A stretch of 64,000 nucleotides of DNA from Chryseobacterium sp. FH1 (GCF_000735135.1 NZ_JPLZ01000006.1:1302001-1366000), one strand, 5' to 3'. Counted from the first letter of the stretch, positions 7,870 to 17,087 are shown. Made by a program: numbers and translations. The notes: generated from the letters alone by a model not told the origin.

Positions 7870-10266
7870 ATGAAAATTTCAAATAATTGGCTTAAGGATT
7901 ATATCAAAACTGAACTTTCTACCGAGAAGATCAGTGCGTATCTTACAGACATCGGTCTGGAAGTGGAAGGCGTAGATAAATTCGAAAGCGTAAAGGGTAG
8001 CTTGGAAGGAATCGTTGTTGGCAAAGTTTTGACTTGCGAAAAACATCCAAATGCAGATAAACTCAACAAAACAACCGTCGATGTTGGCGGAAAAGTTCTA
8101 GAGATCGTTTGTGGTGCGCCAAATGTTGCTGAAGGACAAACCGTTCCTGTTGCAGTGGTTGGAACTAAGATCTATGCAAAGGACGGCACTTCTTTCGATA
8201 TCAAAAAAGCAAAGATCCGTGGCGAAGTTTCCGAAGGGATGATCTGCGCAGAAGACGAATTGGGCTTAAGCGATGATCACGGCGGAATTATGGTTTTGGA
8301 TTCAGAAAAATTCGAAGTTGGAAAGAATTTCGCAGACTATTTTGAATTGACAAACGATGAGGTCTACGAGATCGGACTGACGCCCAACAGAACCGACGCA
8401 ATGTCGCATTACGGCGTTGCCAGAGACTTGCAGGCTTTCTTGGTTTCCAATAACCTGAAATCAGAATTCACAAAAATCGAATCCAAAGTTTTAAATATTG
8501 AAGGTTCTCACGATTTCAAATTACAAATAGAAAACTCTGAACTTACACCAAGATATTTGGGTGCAGTGATCGAAAATGTAGAAGTGAAAACTTCTCCAGA
8601 TTGGTTGAAAGCAAGATTGAAAGCCATCGGACTTTCGCCGATCAATAACGTGGTAGATATTACCAATTACATTCTTCACGGCCTCGGACAACCGCTTCAC
8701 GCTTTTGACGCAGACAAAATTGCAGACAAGGTCGTGAAAGTTGGAACAGTTCAGGAAGGAACAAAATTCAAAACTTTGGATGGTGTGGAAAGAACTTTGA
8801 GCGGTTCCGAGATCATCATCAAAGATGGAAAAGACAATCCGCTTTGCATCGCCGGCGTTTTTGGCGGAAGTGAAAGTGGTGTTTCTTCTGACACTAAAAC
8901 GATATTTCTAGAAAGTGCTTACTTCAATCCGGTAGCGATCAGAAAAGCTTCAAAATTCCACGGACTCAATACCGATGCATCTTTCCGTTTCGAAAGAGGT
9001 GTGGATCCGAACAATGCAAGAACCGCTTTGACACACGCGATCCAGTTGATCGAGGAATTGGCTGGCGGAAAATTGGTTGGCGAGATCTTGGAAAGTTATC
9101 CAGAGAAGATCAAAGACCATTACGTCGTTTTCAGATATTCGAAAATCGATCAGATTCTTGGAACTAAAATTCACAGAGAGAAAATCAAAGAGATTTTAAA
9201 ATCTTTGGAAATTACAATTCTCAACGAAATTCAAAACGGATTGGAATTATCGATTCCAGTTTACAGAGCCGATGTCACAAGAGAAATTGACGTCATCGAA
9301 GAAGTTCTAAGAATTTACGGTTACAACAAGATCGAAGCACCAAAGAAAATCTCATTCACGCCGGTGAAATTGGATTTTGAAGACCAGGATGCTTTGGAAA
9401 ACGCTTGGGCAAGGACTTTGCAAGGCAATGGCTTTAACGAGGTGATGAACAATTCATTGACTTCTGTGAAAGACGAGACCGATGCGGTAAAGTTGTTGAA
9501 TCCATTGAGCAACGATCTGGCATTTATGAGAAAGTCTTTGCTGGAAGGACTTTTGGGAAATGCGATCTACAATATCAACAGAAAATCAGCCGACATCAAG
9601 TTTTTCGAATTAGGGAAAATCTATCATAAAAAAGAGAAGTACGAAGAAAGAAAACAATTGGCGATCCTGACAACGGGGAGAGAAGTTGCAGAGAACTGGC
9701 TTCAGCCAAAAAGCGCGACAGATTTCTACCATTTGAAAGCTTACGTGAAAATTCTTCTGGAAAAATTAAACCTTGACCTTCACGAATCCGCTTTGGAAGA
9801 CGTACGTTTCTCCGACGCTTTGGAAATCTCGGCAGAAGGGAAAACTTTGGCAAGATTAGGGAAGGTTTCCCCACAATTGTTAAAGGATTTCGACATCAGC
9901 CAAGACGTTTTCTACGCAGAGATCGAGCTGGAAAATTGCCAGTCTTTCAGAAGCAACGAAAACCTGAAATTTGTCGATATTCCAAAATTCAACAAAATCA
10001 GAAGAGACCTTGCGTTGCTGGTGGACAAGACGATTTCTTACTCAGAATTGTACGAGTTGGCGAAGAAGAACAAGTCGCCTTTCCTCAAGAAGATCAACCT
10101 TTTCGATGTTTACGAAGGCAAAAATCTTCCAGAAGGCAAAAAATCCTATGCGATGAGTTTTGAACTCCTCAACGAAGAAAAAACCTTGGAAGACAAAGAC
10201 ATCACAGAAGTAATGAACTCGCTTATCAAGTCCTTCACAAAGGAATTGAACGCAGAATTGAGATAA
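7870..10266 (+). CDS. pheT: Phenylalanine--tRNA ligase beta subunit
   Basis: 798 residues, typical length. With the alpha subunit it charges tRNA-Phe. Order of domains: N-terminal KISNNWLKDYI, an EMAP/OB tRNA-binding domain (~42-155, GIVVGKVLTCEKHPNADKL), the B3/B4 editing domain (NNVVDITNYILHGLGQPLHAFD), the B5 domain (~405-475, ending EEVLRIYGYNKI), the catalytic-like core with FFELGKIYHKK, and a C-terminal ferredoxin-like anticodon-binding domain (PKFNKIRRDLALLVD). pheS is not in this window. A strong terminator follows. Confidence 0.97.
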   Translation: MKISNNWLKDYIKTELSTEKISAYLTDIGLEVEGVDKFESVKGSLEGIVVGKVLTCEKHPNADKLNKTTVDVGGKVLEIVCGAPNVAEGQTVPVAVVGTKIYAKDGTSFDIKKAKIRGEVSEGMICAEDELGLSDDHGGIMVLDSEKFEVGKNFADYFELTNDEVYEIGLTPNRTDAMSHYGVARDLQAFLVSNNLKSEFTKIESKVLNIEGSHDFKLQIENSELTPRYLGAVIENVEVKTSPDWLKARLKAIGLSPINNVVDITNYILHGLGQPLHAFDADKIADKVVKVGTVQEGTKFKTLDGVERTLSGSEIIIKDGKDNPLCIAGVFGGSESGVSSDTKTIFLESAYFNPVAIRKASKFHGLNTDASFRFERGVDPNNARTALTHAIQLIEELAGGKLVGEILESYPEKIKDHYVVFRYSKIDQILGTKIHREKIKEILKSLEITILNEIQNGLELSIPVYRADVTREIDVIEEVLRIYGYNKIEAPKKISFTPVKLDFEDQDALENAWARTLQGNGFNEVMNNSLTSVKDETDAVKLLNPLSNDLAFMRKSLLEGLLGNAIYNINRKSADIKFFELGKIYHKKEKYEERKQLAILTTGREVAENWLQPKSATDFYHLKAYVKILLEKLNLDLHESALEDVRFSDALEISAEGKTLARLGKVSPQLLKDFDISQDVFYAEIELENCQSFRSNENLKFVDIPKFNKIRRDLALLVDKTISYSELYELAKKNKSPFLKKINLFDVYEGKNLPEGKKSYAMSFELLNEEKTLEDKDITEVMNSLIKSFTKELNAELR

Positions 10267-10292
10267 AATAAAAAAATATTAGATATACATAA

Positions 10293-10332
10293 AAACCCAG
10301 TCATAGTTTCCAATTATGGCTGGGTTTTTTCT
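10293..10332 (+). terminator. Intrinsic terminator after pheT
   Basis: AACCCAGTCATA and TATGGCTGGGTT pair with one wobble/mismatch and are followed by a T-rich run. Confidence 0.85.
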
Positions 10333-10350
10333 TTAAAAACTTTTTAGGAG

Positions 10351-10512
10351 CTATTTCCCGCTATCCACTATATCTTTTTTGCTTTCAGAAGGTTTGTCAT
10401 CAAAAGAAAGATTGTACCAGAAAGCAAAAAAGGATGCCGTTCCTATCGGGGCTATGGACTTTGTCGTTTTATAGAAATTTGGACATCCATTATAGAAACT
10501 ACCAATCAAAAG
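10351..10512 (-). pseudogene. Possible 3' remnant of a membrane protein gene
   Basis: On the minus strand an open frame of 53 codons, without an ATG, reads protein-like: KSIAPIGTASFFAFWYNLSF and DDKPSESKKDIVDSGK before a TAG. The hydrophobic stretch followed by a charged tail looks like the end of a small membrane protein. No start is visible and it runs across the hemN upstream region. It may be chance; I could not assign a family. Confidence 0.25.
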
Positions 10513-10549
10513 TCATCCTAATTCAAATTCATTCCAAACTCAAATTTTG

Positions 10550-10557
10550 TAACTTTG
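10550..10557 (+). promoter_or_regulatory. Probable -7 box of hemN promoter, close to the start codon
   Basis: TAACTTTG fits TAnnTTTG and ends only five bases before the ATG at 10563, so transcription probably begins at or within a few bases of the start codon (leaderless or nearly so). Confidence 0.6.
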
Positions 10558-10562
10558 CCCTA

Positions 10563-11921
10563 ATGAATTCTTTAGTTGACAAATACAATATTCCTGGTCC
10601 GCGTTACACCTCTTATCCAACTGTTCCTTATTGGAATGAGGAGGGTTTTACCGCAGATCTTTGGAAAAAATCAGTGATAAGATCTTTCTCGGAAAGCAAT
10701 TCTGAGGAAGGGATTTCCATTTATATTCACTTGCCTTTTTGTGAGGCGCTTTGTACTTTTTGTGCCTGTCACAAGAGAATTACGAAGCAACATTCTGTAG
10801 AAATTCCATATCTGGAAAGCGTTTTGAAGGAATGGAAATTGTACTTGGAATTATTCGATCACAAACCAAAACTGAAAGAACTTCACCTTGGAGGCGGAAC
10901 TCCGACTTTCTTCTCACCAGAAAATTTGAGAACACTTTTACAAGGCATTTTTGATACGGTAGAAATTGCCGAAGATCAGGAATTCAGCTTTGAAGGTCAT
11001 CCGAATAATACAACCCGTGAACATCTTCAAACCTTGTTTGATCTAGGATTTACGAGAGTTAGTTTTGGTGTTCAGGATTACGATCCAAAAGTTCAGAAGG
11101 CGATCAACAGAGTTCAGCCTTTTGAAAATGTCGAAAATGTGACCAATTGGGCAAGAGAAATTGGCTACAAAGGCGTGAGTCATGATCTGATCTTCGGGTT
11201 GCCACATCAGACTTGGGAAGCAATGGAATTCACCATTCGTAAAACGATGGAATTGAAACCAGACCGATTGGCTTTTTATTCTTATGCGCACGTGCCGTGG
11301 GTAAAAGGTGTTGGACAACGTGGTTTCGACGAAAATGACCTTCCAAGTGGCGACGAAAAGAGAAGACTTTACGAAGACGGAAAAAAACTGTTGGAAGATC
11401 TTGGATACATAGAAATTGGGATGGATCATTTCTCTTTGGAACACGATGATCTTTATCAATCTCAAATTCAGAAAAAACTTCATCGTAATTTTATGGGTTA
11501 CACATCCAGCAAAACCCAGCTGATGGTTGGTTTGGGAATGTCCGCGATTTCAGATTCCTGGTATGCATTTGCTCAGAACGTTAAAACGGTGGAGGAATAT
11601 CAGAAGTTGGTGGAAGAAGGACAAATTCCTGTTTTTCGAGGTCATATTTTGGACGCAGAGGATCTGAATATCAGAAAACATATTTTAAATCTGATGTGTC
11701 AGCTGGAAACCAGTTGGGATTTGCAGAATTCATTCCCAGAGATTGAGAATTCCATTGAAAAACTGAAAGAAATGGAATCTGATGGATTGGTAGAAATTTC
11801 AGAAAATCAAATCAAAATCACGGAAAAAGGAAGGGCTTTCACGAGAAACGTCGCGATGGTCTTTGATCTCAGAATGTTGAGGAACAAACCGGAAACACGG
11901 ATTTTTTCGATGACGATTTAA
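10563..11921 (+). CDS. hemN: Oxygen-independent coproporphyrinogen III oxidase
   Basis: 452 residues from the ATG that gives MNSLVDKYNIPGPRYTSYPT, the family's usual N-terminus; an upstream in-frame ATG at 10434 would add 43 unlike residues and is rejected. Radical SAM enzyme that decarboxylates two propionates of coproporphyrinogen III to give protoporphyrinogen IX in haem synthesis. The cluster motif CEALCTFCAC (CxxxCxxCxC) sits in IHLPFCEALCTFCACHKR; GGGTPTF and the C-terminal HemN region with NFMGYT follow. A promoter box lies directly before the start. Confidence 0.93.
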   Translation: MNSLVDKYNIPGPRYTSYPTVPYWNEEGFTADLWKKSVIRSFSESNSEEGISIYIHLPFCEALCTFCACHKRITKQHSVEIPYLESVLKEWKLYLELFDHKPKLKELHLGGGTPTFFSPENLRTLLQGIFDTVEIAEDQEFSFEGHPNNTTREHLQTLFDLGFTRVSFGVQDYDPKVQKAINRVQPFENVENVTNWAREIGYKGVSHDLIFGLPHQTWEAMEFTIRKTMELKPDRLAFYSYAHVPWVKGVGQRGFDENDLPSGDEKRRLYEDGKKLLEDLGYIEIGMDHFSLEHDDLYQSQIQKKLHRNFMGYTSSKTQLMVGLGMSAISDSWYAFAQNVKTVEEYQKLVEEGQIPVFRGHILDAEDLNIRKHILNLMCQLETSWDLQNSFPEIENSIEKLKEMESDGLVEISENQIKITEKGRAFTRNVAMVFDLRMLRNKPETRIFSMTI

Positions 11922-12006
11922 TACAGACTTTGAGATAATAGAGAAAAGATAAAAGACTTCTTGATTCTGTTTAAGAACAGATTTACAATTTTACGATTCT
12001 TCAATT

Positions 12007-12852
12007 ATGAACTTAATCAAACAAAAAAATATTGTTCTAAAAGGTGAAAGAGAATTCTTGGCGGATGCCTTTTTTCCTGAATCCGAAGAAAAGCTCCCTC
12101 TAATAATATTTGTTCATGGTTACAAAGGCTACAAAGATTGGGGAACTTGGGAATTGATGGGAGAGAAGTTGGCGAATGCAGGATTTTATTTTGTCAAATT
12201 CAATATGTCGCATAATGGAACCACGATCGAAGATCCAAACAGCTTCGGCGATCTGGAAGCTTTTGGGCAAAATAATTATTCAAAAGAATTAGATGATCTG
12301 GAAATTGTTATCAATCATTTCAAAAATCAAAAAGAAGTCGATGCTGAAAATATAATGTTGTTGGGTCACAGCCGAGGCGGCGGAATTTCGATTGTTAAAG
12401 CTTCGGAAAATCAAAGCATTACCAAATTAATGACGCTTGCAAGTGTTTCAACGCTTGATAGATTTCCGAAAAATGAAGCCTTTGAAAATTGGAAAAAAGA
12501 TGGCGTATATTTTATCGAAAACGCCAGAACCAAACAAAAAATGCCTCATTATTTTCAATTCTTCGAGGATTATCAAAATAATAAGGAGAGATTGGATGTG
12601 GAAAAAGCTTCTGAGAGTTTAAAAATTCCAACATTAATTATTCACGGTGCAAATGATGAATCTGTAAATATCGAACATTCTGAAAACCTTCATAGTTGGG
12701 TAAAGAATTCCCAATTCAAAACCATTGAAAATGCCAATCATACCTTTGGAGCAAAGGAACCTTGGGAAGAAAATATCCTTCCAAAAGAACTTAATGAAGC
12801 CTTAGAGATTTGTATTGATTTTCTTAAGGAAGATAAATTTCAAGGCAAATAG
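12007..12852 (+). CDS. Alpha/beta hydrolase (dienelactone-hydrolase-like)
   Basis: 281 residues, no signal peptide. The oxyanion region IIFVHGYKGYKDW (~33-45), the nucleophile elbow GHSRGGG with Ser122, an Asp in IIHGANDESV and a His near the end in ENANHTFG complete the catalytic triad. Substrate unknown; probably a cytoplasmic esterase or acyl hydrolase. Stands alone 85 bases after hemN. Confidence 0.8.
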   Translation: MNLIKQKNIVLKGEREFLADAFFPESEEKLPLIIFVHGYKGYKDWGTWELMGEKLANAGFYFVKFNMSHNGTTIEDPNSFGDLEAFGQNNYSKELDDLEIVINHFKNQKEVDAENIMLLGHSRGGGISIVKASENQSITKLMTLASVSTLDRFPKNEAFENWKKDGVYFIENARTKQKMPHYFQFFEDYQNNKERLDVEKASESLKIPTLIIHGANDESVNIEHSENLHSWVKNSQFKTIENANHTFGAKEPWEENILPKELNEALEICIDFLKEDKFQGK

Positions 12853-12877
12853 CAAAATGCCAATAGCCATTAGCAAA

Positions 12878-13342
12878 TTACTTCTTTTTAACCAAATTAT
12901 TGTTCTCAATCCAACGTTTGTTGTTGTTGATATCTTTCAAATACCAAATGTCGCTGGCATTCATTAGATAAAGATTGATGGAAATTGGCATTGCAATTTT
13001 CTTACCTTCCAAGAAGTTGGCTCTCACGGAAATTGCGTTTCTTTTTCGGATATAATCGCCAGTGAAAATATTGGAAAAGCTTTCTCCGCTGGATTTGTCA
13101 TCGATCAATTCGATCATCGTTAAAGTCCCATCAGCATTGAATTCCAAAATGTGACGTTCTGCGTGATCTTCAAAATCCTCTACCATCACAAATTTTTTGC
13201 CTTTGAGTTCGTAGTTGCTGGCATCTTTCATTTTTTTTCCTTTTTGCTCGATCTTTTCAAGGATTTTGTTGATGCCTGAGAAGTCTTGAGAATAAAAATA
13301 AACAGATGAGATTAAGCTTAAGAATAGAAGTGATTTTTTCAT
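12878..13342 (-). CDS. Secreted protein of unknown function
   Basis: 154 residues with a signal peptide (KKSLLFLSLISSVYFYSQ). The mature part is short and mixed, with a basic stretch (KIEQKGKKMKDAS) then a beta-rich region (LEFNADGTLTMIELIDD, later YLKDINNNKRWIENN). The middle resembles lipocalin-like flavobacterial proteins in outline, but I cannot assign a family. It converges on the hydrolase gene with 25 bases between them, holding a GCCAATAGCCATTAGC-type small repeat. Confidence 0.6.
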   Translation of the reverse strand: MKKSLLFLSLISSVYFYSQDFSGINKILEKIEQKGKKMKDASNYELKGKKFVMVEDFEDHAERHILEFNADGTLTMIELIDDKSSGESFSNIFTGDYIRKRNAISVRANFLEGKKIAMPISINLYLMNASDIWYLKDINNNKRWIENNNLVKKK

Positions 13343-13419
13343 TTTAATAATGTGTCTTTGCTTGCAAAAATACGAATTTGCAAAAGTTTTTCGGCAAAAT
13401 ATTAAAACAGATTTTTGAT

Positions 13420-13427
13420 TATCTTTG
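13420..13427 (+). promoter_or_regulatory. Probable -7 box of the queD-like gene
   Basis: TATCTTTG ends four bases before the ATG at 13432, again implying a leaderless or nearly leaderless transcript. Confidence 0.6.
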
Positions 13428-13431
13428 CAGA

Positions 13432-13875
13432 ATGATTAGGATTACCAAAATTTTCACTTTCGAAACAGCTCACGTACTTTATAATTATGATGGTAAATGC
13501 AAGAATATGCACGGCCATTCCTACAAATTATTCGTTACGGTAAAAGGAAATCCCATCAACAATCTGGACGATCACAAGAACGGAATGGTTGTAGATTTTG
13601 GCGATATCAAGAAAATCGTGAAAGAAGAAATTATCGATCTTTGGGATCACGCTGTTATGATAAACGGTGTTTCACCTCACAAATCTCTTGGCGAGACTTT
13701 AGAAAATCAAGGTCATAAAGTGATATTTTGTGACTACCAGCCAACTTGCGAGAATATGCTCTACGATATCGCTTCGAAAATTAAATCCAAACTTCCATCC
13801 GAAGTACAACTTGCCTATCTCAAACTTCACGAAACCGAAAATTCTTACGGCGAATGGCTGGCTGAAGAAAACTAA
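13432..13875 (+). CDS. queD: 6-carboxytetrahydropterin synthase / PTPS family protein
   Basis: 147 residues from MIRITKIFTFETAHVL; an upstream ATG at 13378 is rejected because the promoter box would then lie inside the gene. T-fold enzyme acting on dihydroneopterin triphosphate, either QueD of queuosine synthesis or a PTPS. Zinc ligands are seen in FETAHV and MHGHSYKL; the catalytic Cys lies in KCKNMHGH; WDHAV and LHETENSY carry the remaining His and Glu residues. No other queuosine genes are in this window, so the pathway is inferred. Confidence 0.85.
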   Translation: MIRITKIFTFETAHVLYNYDGKCKNMHGHSYKLFVTVKGNPINNLDDHKNGMVVDFGDIKKIVKEEIIDLWDHAVMINGVSPHKSLGETLENQGHKVIFCDYQPTCENMLYDIASKIKSKLPSEVQLAYLKLHETENSYGEWLAEEN

Positions 13876-13938
13876 TTTCCATATCAATAATTTTTTGATA
13901 TATTTTTGTTGATTATTTGGTGTATTAATAAATTTTAA

Positions 13939-13946
13939 TACTTTTG
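13939..13946 (+). promoter_or_regulatory. Probable -7 box of the outer-membrane barrel gene
   Basis: TACTTTTG fits TAnnTTTG and lies 21 bases before the ATG at 13968. Confidence 0.5.
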
Positions 13947-13967
13947 CACCCTAAAATTTAACAAACT

Positions 13968-14606
13968 ATGAAAAAATTATTAGTTCTTGGTGCAGTAGCA
14001 CTTTTCGGAGCAATGAACGCTCAAAAAAATACAGTTTTAGTTGGAGGTAACATTTCTTACACTACTGATAAAACTACAAATAATACTTCAACGTTCAATG
14101 CTGAACAAAAAAGTGATCAATTTTCTTTTACACCTCAAGTTGGATATCAATTTACAGATAATTTTACTGCGGGGGTTAGATTAGGAATTAATACTTTGAA
14201 AGCAACCTCAACAATAAATGCATCAGGTTTTAATTCAGACCTTGAAACTAAAGAAAACTTTTTCCAATATGGTGTTTTTGGAAGATATACAATCCCATTG
14301 AATGAAACTTTTGCTGTTTTTGGAGAATTAGATCTATTTGCATCTAATGGAAAAAGAACAACACCAATTAATAACCCAGGGCCAGTTGTAAATTATTCAG
14401 AATCTAAAACTACTGGTTATGGAGTTTTGTTTACTCCAAATCTATTCATCAACTTCAAAAATTCTTTTGGTCTTAACTTTAATATTGGTGGTTTAGGCTA
14501 TACTAACGAAAAAGTAAAAGATACTGATATCAAATCCAATGCATTTGGTTTTGGATTCGGAAAAGGAGTTACTGTAGGTATTTCTAAAAACTTTGGTACA
14601 AAGTAA
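13968..14606 (+). CDS. Outer-membrane beta-barrel protein
   Basis: 212 residues with signal peptide KKLLVLGAVALFGAMNAQ. The rest alternates in amphipathic strands, for example FTPQVGYQFTDNFTAGVRLG and FFQYGVFGRYTIPLNETF, and ends in a strand with a terminal basic residue (TVGISKNFGTK). The pattern is that of the small porin/OmpW-like barrels (PF13505 type). Role unknown. Own promoter and terminator: a single-gene unit. Confidence 0.8.
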   Translation: MKKLLVLGAVALFGAMNAQKNTVLVGGNISYTTDKTTNNTSTFNAEQKSDQFSFTPQVGYQFTDNFTAGVRLGINTLKATSTINASGFNSDLETKENFFQYGVFGRYTIPLNETFAVFGELDLFASNGKRTTPINNPGPVVNYSESKTTGYGVLFTPNLFINFKNSFGLNFNIGGLGYTNEKVKDTDIKSNAFGFGFGKGVTVGISKNFGTK

Positions 14607-14631
14607 TTTTTACAAATTCAGATAAAACAAG

Positions 14632-14658
14632 AAACCTCGCAAATCGCGAGGTTTTTTT
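14632..14658 (+). terminator. Intrinsic terminator after the barrel gene
   Basis: AAACCTCGC and GCGAGGTTT enclose five bases and run into seven Ts. It ends one base into the converging namZ-like gene. Confidence 0.9.
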
Positions 14659-15853
14659 AGTTAGGATATACGATATATTTCTGTCTTATTTTTTCAAAAT
14701 TTTGAAGGTCATTTTTCCAACTTTCTCGGATTTCTTTTTCAGATTTTCCGGCAATCATTTGTTTTCGCAATTCATCGCTTCCTGCCAATTTATCAAAGAA
14801 GAGATTTTTTAAGAAATAATCCTGCTGTGTATTTTTATAATCTTTGTAGGATTTCAAAAGCCATTCGAGATTCAGTTGTCGCAAATCGTTAGAATATTGA
14901 CTGAGGTTTTCGCCGTAACATAATTTCCCGTTCAGGAAAGGATCTTTTGCACCTTCAGTTGGTTTTGGCGTGAATTGATAAGGAAAACTTTTCGTCCACG
15001 GGCTTCCATAGATTTGAAAAGGCAAATCTGTTCCTCGTCCAACAGAAACTTGTGTCCCTTCAAAGAAACAAAGGCTTGGATAGAGATTGATGGATTTGTC
15101 ATTCGGCAGATTTGGCGAAGGTTTATCAGAAACGCCATATCTTTTTTGCTTATGATAATTAAGCATCGGGATCAAAGTGTATTTTGCTGTGACATTATTT
15201 TTAAGCCACTTTTCTCCGTTTACCATTTTACCATACTCACCGATTGTGAGTCCATAAACCACGGGAACATTATGTAGTCCAATAAAACTTTTCCATTTGT
15301 CACGCATCATTGGTCCGTCTGTGTAGCCGTCGTGCGGATTTGGACGATCGAGGACGATGACTTCGATATTATTTTCCGCAGCCGCTTCCATTATATAGGA
15401 CAAAGTCGAAATGTAAGTATAAAACCTAACGCCAACATCCTGAATATCAAACAAAATGACATCAGCGCCTTTAAGATATTCTGCTTTTGGTTTTTTGTTG
15501 TCACCATATAGTGATACAATTGGCAAACCTGTTTTTTTGTCAGCGCCACTTTTCACATGTTCGCCAGCGTCAGCAGTTCCCCGGAAACCGTGCTCGGGTG
15601 CAAAGATGGATTTGATTTTAACATTATTTTCAACCAAAAAATCCACAAGGTGTTTCTTATCTTTCAAAAGACTTGTTTGATTGGCGGCAACGATGACGTT
15701 TTTATTTTTAAGAAGTGGAAGATAGAGCTCGGGTCTGTCCGTCGCAGTGGCAAAGTAGTCTTTTACTTTGCTTTGCGCTTTGATAAATGGGATTGAACTA
15801 AAATAAATTAGCAGGATAAAAACTAAAGTTTTATTTTTGGGACTTAAAATCAT
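14657..15853 (-). CDS. DUF1343 family protein (NamZ-like exo-beta-N-acetylmuramidase)
   Basis: 398 residues from the ATG at 15853, whose product begins with a signal peptide (LVFILLIYFSSIPFIKAQ); a longer frame from 15931 would hide it. Domain motifs of DUF1343: NQTSLLKDKKHLVD, FAPEHGFRG, DVILFDIQDVGVRFYTYIST, VLDRPNPHDG and FFEGTQVSVGRGTD. Family members (NamZ) release N-acetylmuramic acid from the non-reducing end of peptidoglycan fragments, so this is likely a periplasmic cell-wall recycling enzyme. Its start lies five bases from the start of the divergent FtsX gene. Confidence 0.85.
   Translation of the reverse strand: MILSPKNKTLVFILLIYFSSIPFIKAQSKVKDYFATATDRPELYLPLLKNKNVIVAANQTSLLKDKKHLVDFLVENNVKIKSIFAPEHGFRGTADAGEHVKSGADKKTGLPIVSLYGDNKKPKAEYLKGADVILFDIQDVGVRFYTYISTLSYIMEAAAENNIEVIVLDRPNPHDGYTDGPMMRDKWKSFIGLHNVPVVYGLTIGEYGKMVNGEKWLKNNVTAKYTLIPMLNYHKQKRYGVSDKPSPNLPNDKSINLYPSLCFFEGTQVSVGRGTDLPFQIYGSPWTKSFPYQFTPKPTEGAKDPFLNGKLCYGENLSQYSNDLRQLNLEWLLKSYKDYKNTQQDYFLKNLFFDKLAGSDELRKQMIAGKSEKEIRESWKNDLQNFEKIRQKYIVYPN
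15832..15839 (+). promoter_or_regulatory. Possible -7 box for the FtsX-like gene, inside namZ
   Basis: TATTTTTG fits TAnnTTTG and lies 18 bases before the TTG start at 15858, within the signal-peptide codons of the opposite gene. Confidence 0.4.
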
Positions 15854-15857
15854 AGAT

Positions 15858-17087
15858 TTGAATTTTCCGTTATATTTCTCGAAAAAGATAGCGTTTTCCA
15901 AAGATAACAAAAATAATCTCTCGAAAGTCATCGTCTATATTGGCAGGCTTTCCGTGGCATTGGGCATCATTGTTTCTTTGATTACGATTTCTACAGGTCT
16001 GGGTTCCAAGAAGGCGATAGAAGACAGGATTTCCAATTTCAGTGGCGATATTTCTGTCAAATCCACGCGTTCCAACTCTTCCTACAATTCCTCGGTTTTG
16101 GAGACGAACGGATTGGATATCAAAGCTGTGAAAAACATCGAGGGCGTTGCAGGTTTGCAATCTTACGCTTCAGTCAGTGGTATTCTAAGAACGGAAACCA
16201 ACTTTGCCGGCATCATTCTGAAAGGTGTTGGAAAGGATTTTGACAAAGCCAGATTTCAACCATTCATAACGTCGGGATCTATTCCGGATTTCAAAGAAGA
16301 TGGCTATAACAACGAGATCATCTTATCAGAAAAAATAGCAAACGACCTTTCTCTGAAAGCCAATGACAGCATCGTCACCATTTTCTCAAAAGAAGACCAA
16401 AAACCAATTTACAGAAAATTCTTGGTCAAAGGAATTTATAAGACCGACATCAAACTCGTGGACGATCTCTATATGATCGGCGACATCAACCACGTCCGAA
16501 GAGTAATGAATATGGGCGAAAAAGAAGTTGGTGGATTGGATATTTTTCTCGGAGACACAGATAAAATGGCCCAAGTTTTCCCCGAGATAGAAAAATACAT
16601 CGGCTATAAAAATTACGCCGAAAAAGTGACCGAAAAGTATCCGCAGATTTTGGATTGGATCAATATCTTCAATGTAAACATCTCGCTCATCATTGCCATA
16701 ATGCTCATTGTGGTCGTGATCAATGTGATTATGATTCTCCTTATTTTGATCATCGAGAGAACCAACTCCATCGGGGTTTTGAAAACAATGGGAGCGTCCA
16801 ATGCACAGATCAGATCCATCTTCATCAATTATACATTAATGATTATGATTCCTGGATTATTGGCAGGAAACATCATCGGAATTGGATTGTTGTTGGTTCA
16901 GAAATATACAGGATTCATAAAATTAGATCCCGAAAATTATTTCATCAGCACCGTTCCCGTGGATCTCAACCCACTTTACATCATTGCAGTTTCAGTCGGC
17001 ATCTTTATTGTTTCAGGAATAGCGATGATCTTGCCAAGTTATCTCATCAGTAAAATCTCACCAGTTAGAGCCATCAAGTACAGCTAG
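15858..17087 (+). CDS. FtsX-like ABC permease (LolC/LolE type)
   Basis: About 409 residues from a TTG start giving NFPLYFSKKIAF, the usual beginning of this family; an upstream TTG at 15837 is possible. Four transmembrane helices: one near the N-terminus (VIVYIGRLSVALGIIVSLIT), then a long periplasmic domain, then three helices in the last 150 residues (ISLIIAIMLIVVVINVIMIL and onward) ending SKISPVRAIKYS. Together with an ABC ATPase (not in this window) such proteins extract lipoproteins or export substrates. GVLKTMGASNAQI is the conserved coupling segment. Confidence 0.85.
   Translation: MNFPLYFSKKIAFSKDNKNNLSKVIVYIGRLSVALGIIVSLITISTGLGSKKAIEDRISNFSGDISVKSTRSNSSYNSSVLETNGLDIKAVKNIEGVAGLQSYASVSGILRTETNFAGIILKGVGKDFDKARFQPFITSGSIPDFKEDGYNNEIILSEKIANDLSLKANDSIVTIFSKEDQKPIYRKFLVKGIYKTDIKLVDDLYMIGDINHVRRVMNMGEKEVGGLDIFLGDTDKMAQVFPEIEKYIGYKNYAEKVTEKYPQILDWINIFNVNISLIIAIMLIVVVINVIMILLILIIERTNSIGVLKTMGASNAQIRSIFINYTLMIMIPGLLAGNIIGIGLLLVQKYTGFIKLDPENYFISTVPVDLNPLYIIAVSVGIFIVSGIAMILPSYLISKISPVRAIKYS
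15899..15906 (-). promoter_or_regulatory. Probable -7 box for namZ-like gene, inside the FtsX gene
   Basis: On the minus strand TATCTTTG lies 45 bases upstream of the ATG at 15853, within the coding region of the divergent permease gene. Confidence 0.45.

Noticed and set aside
7870-7900. Attenuator before pheT like that at pyrB
   Set aside because: The space before pheT has a hairpin and heptad repeat but no leader ORF with Phe codons and no T-run.
10434-10562. 43-codon N-terminal extension of hemN
   Set aside because: Sequence unlike the family, and the promoter box lies inside it; the ATG at 10563 fits all motifs.
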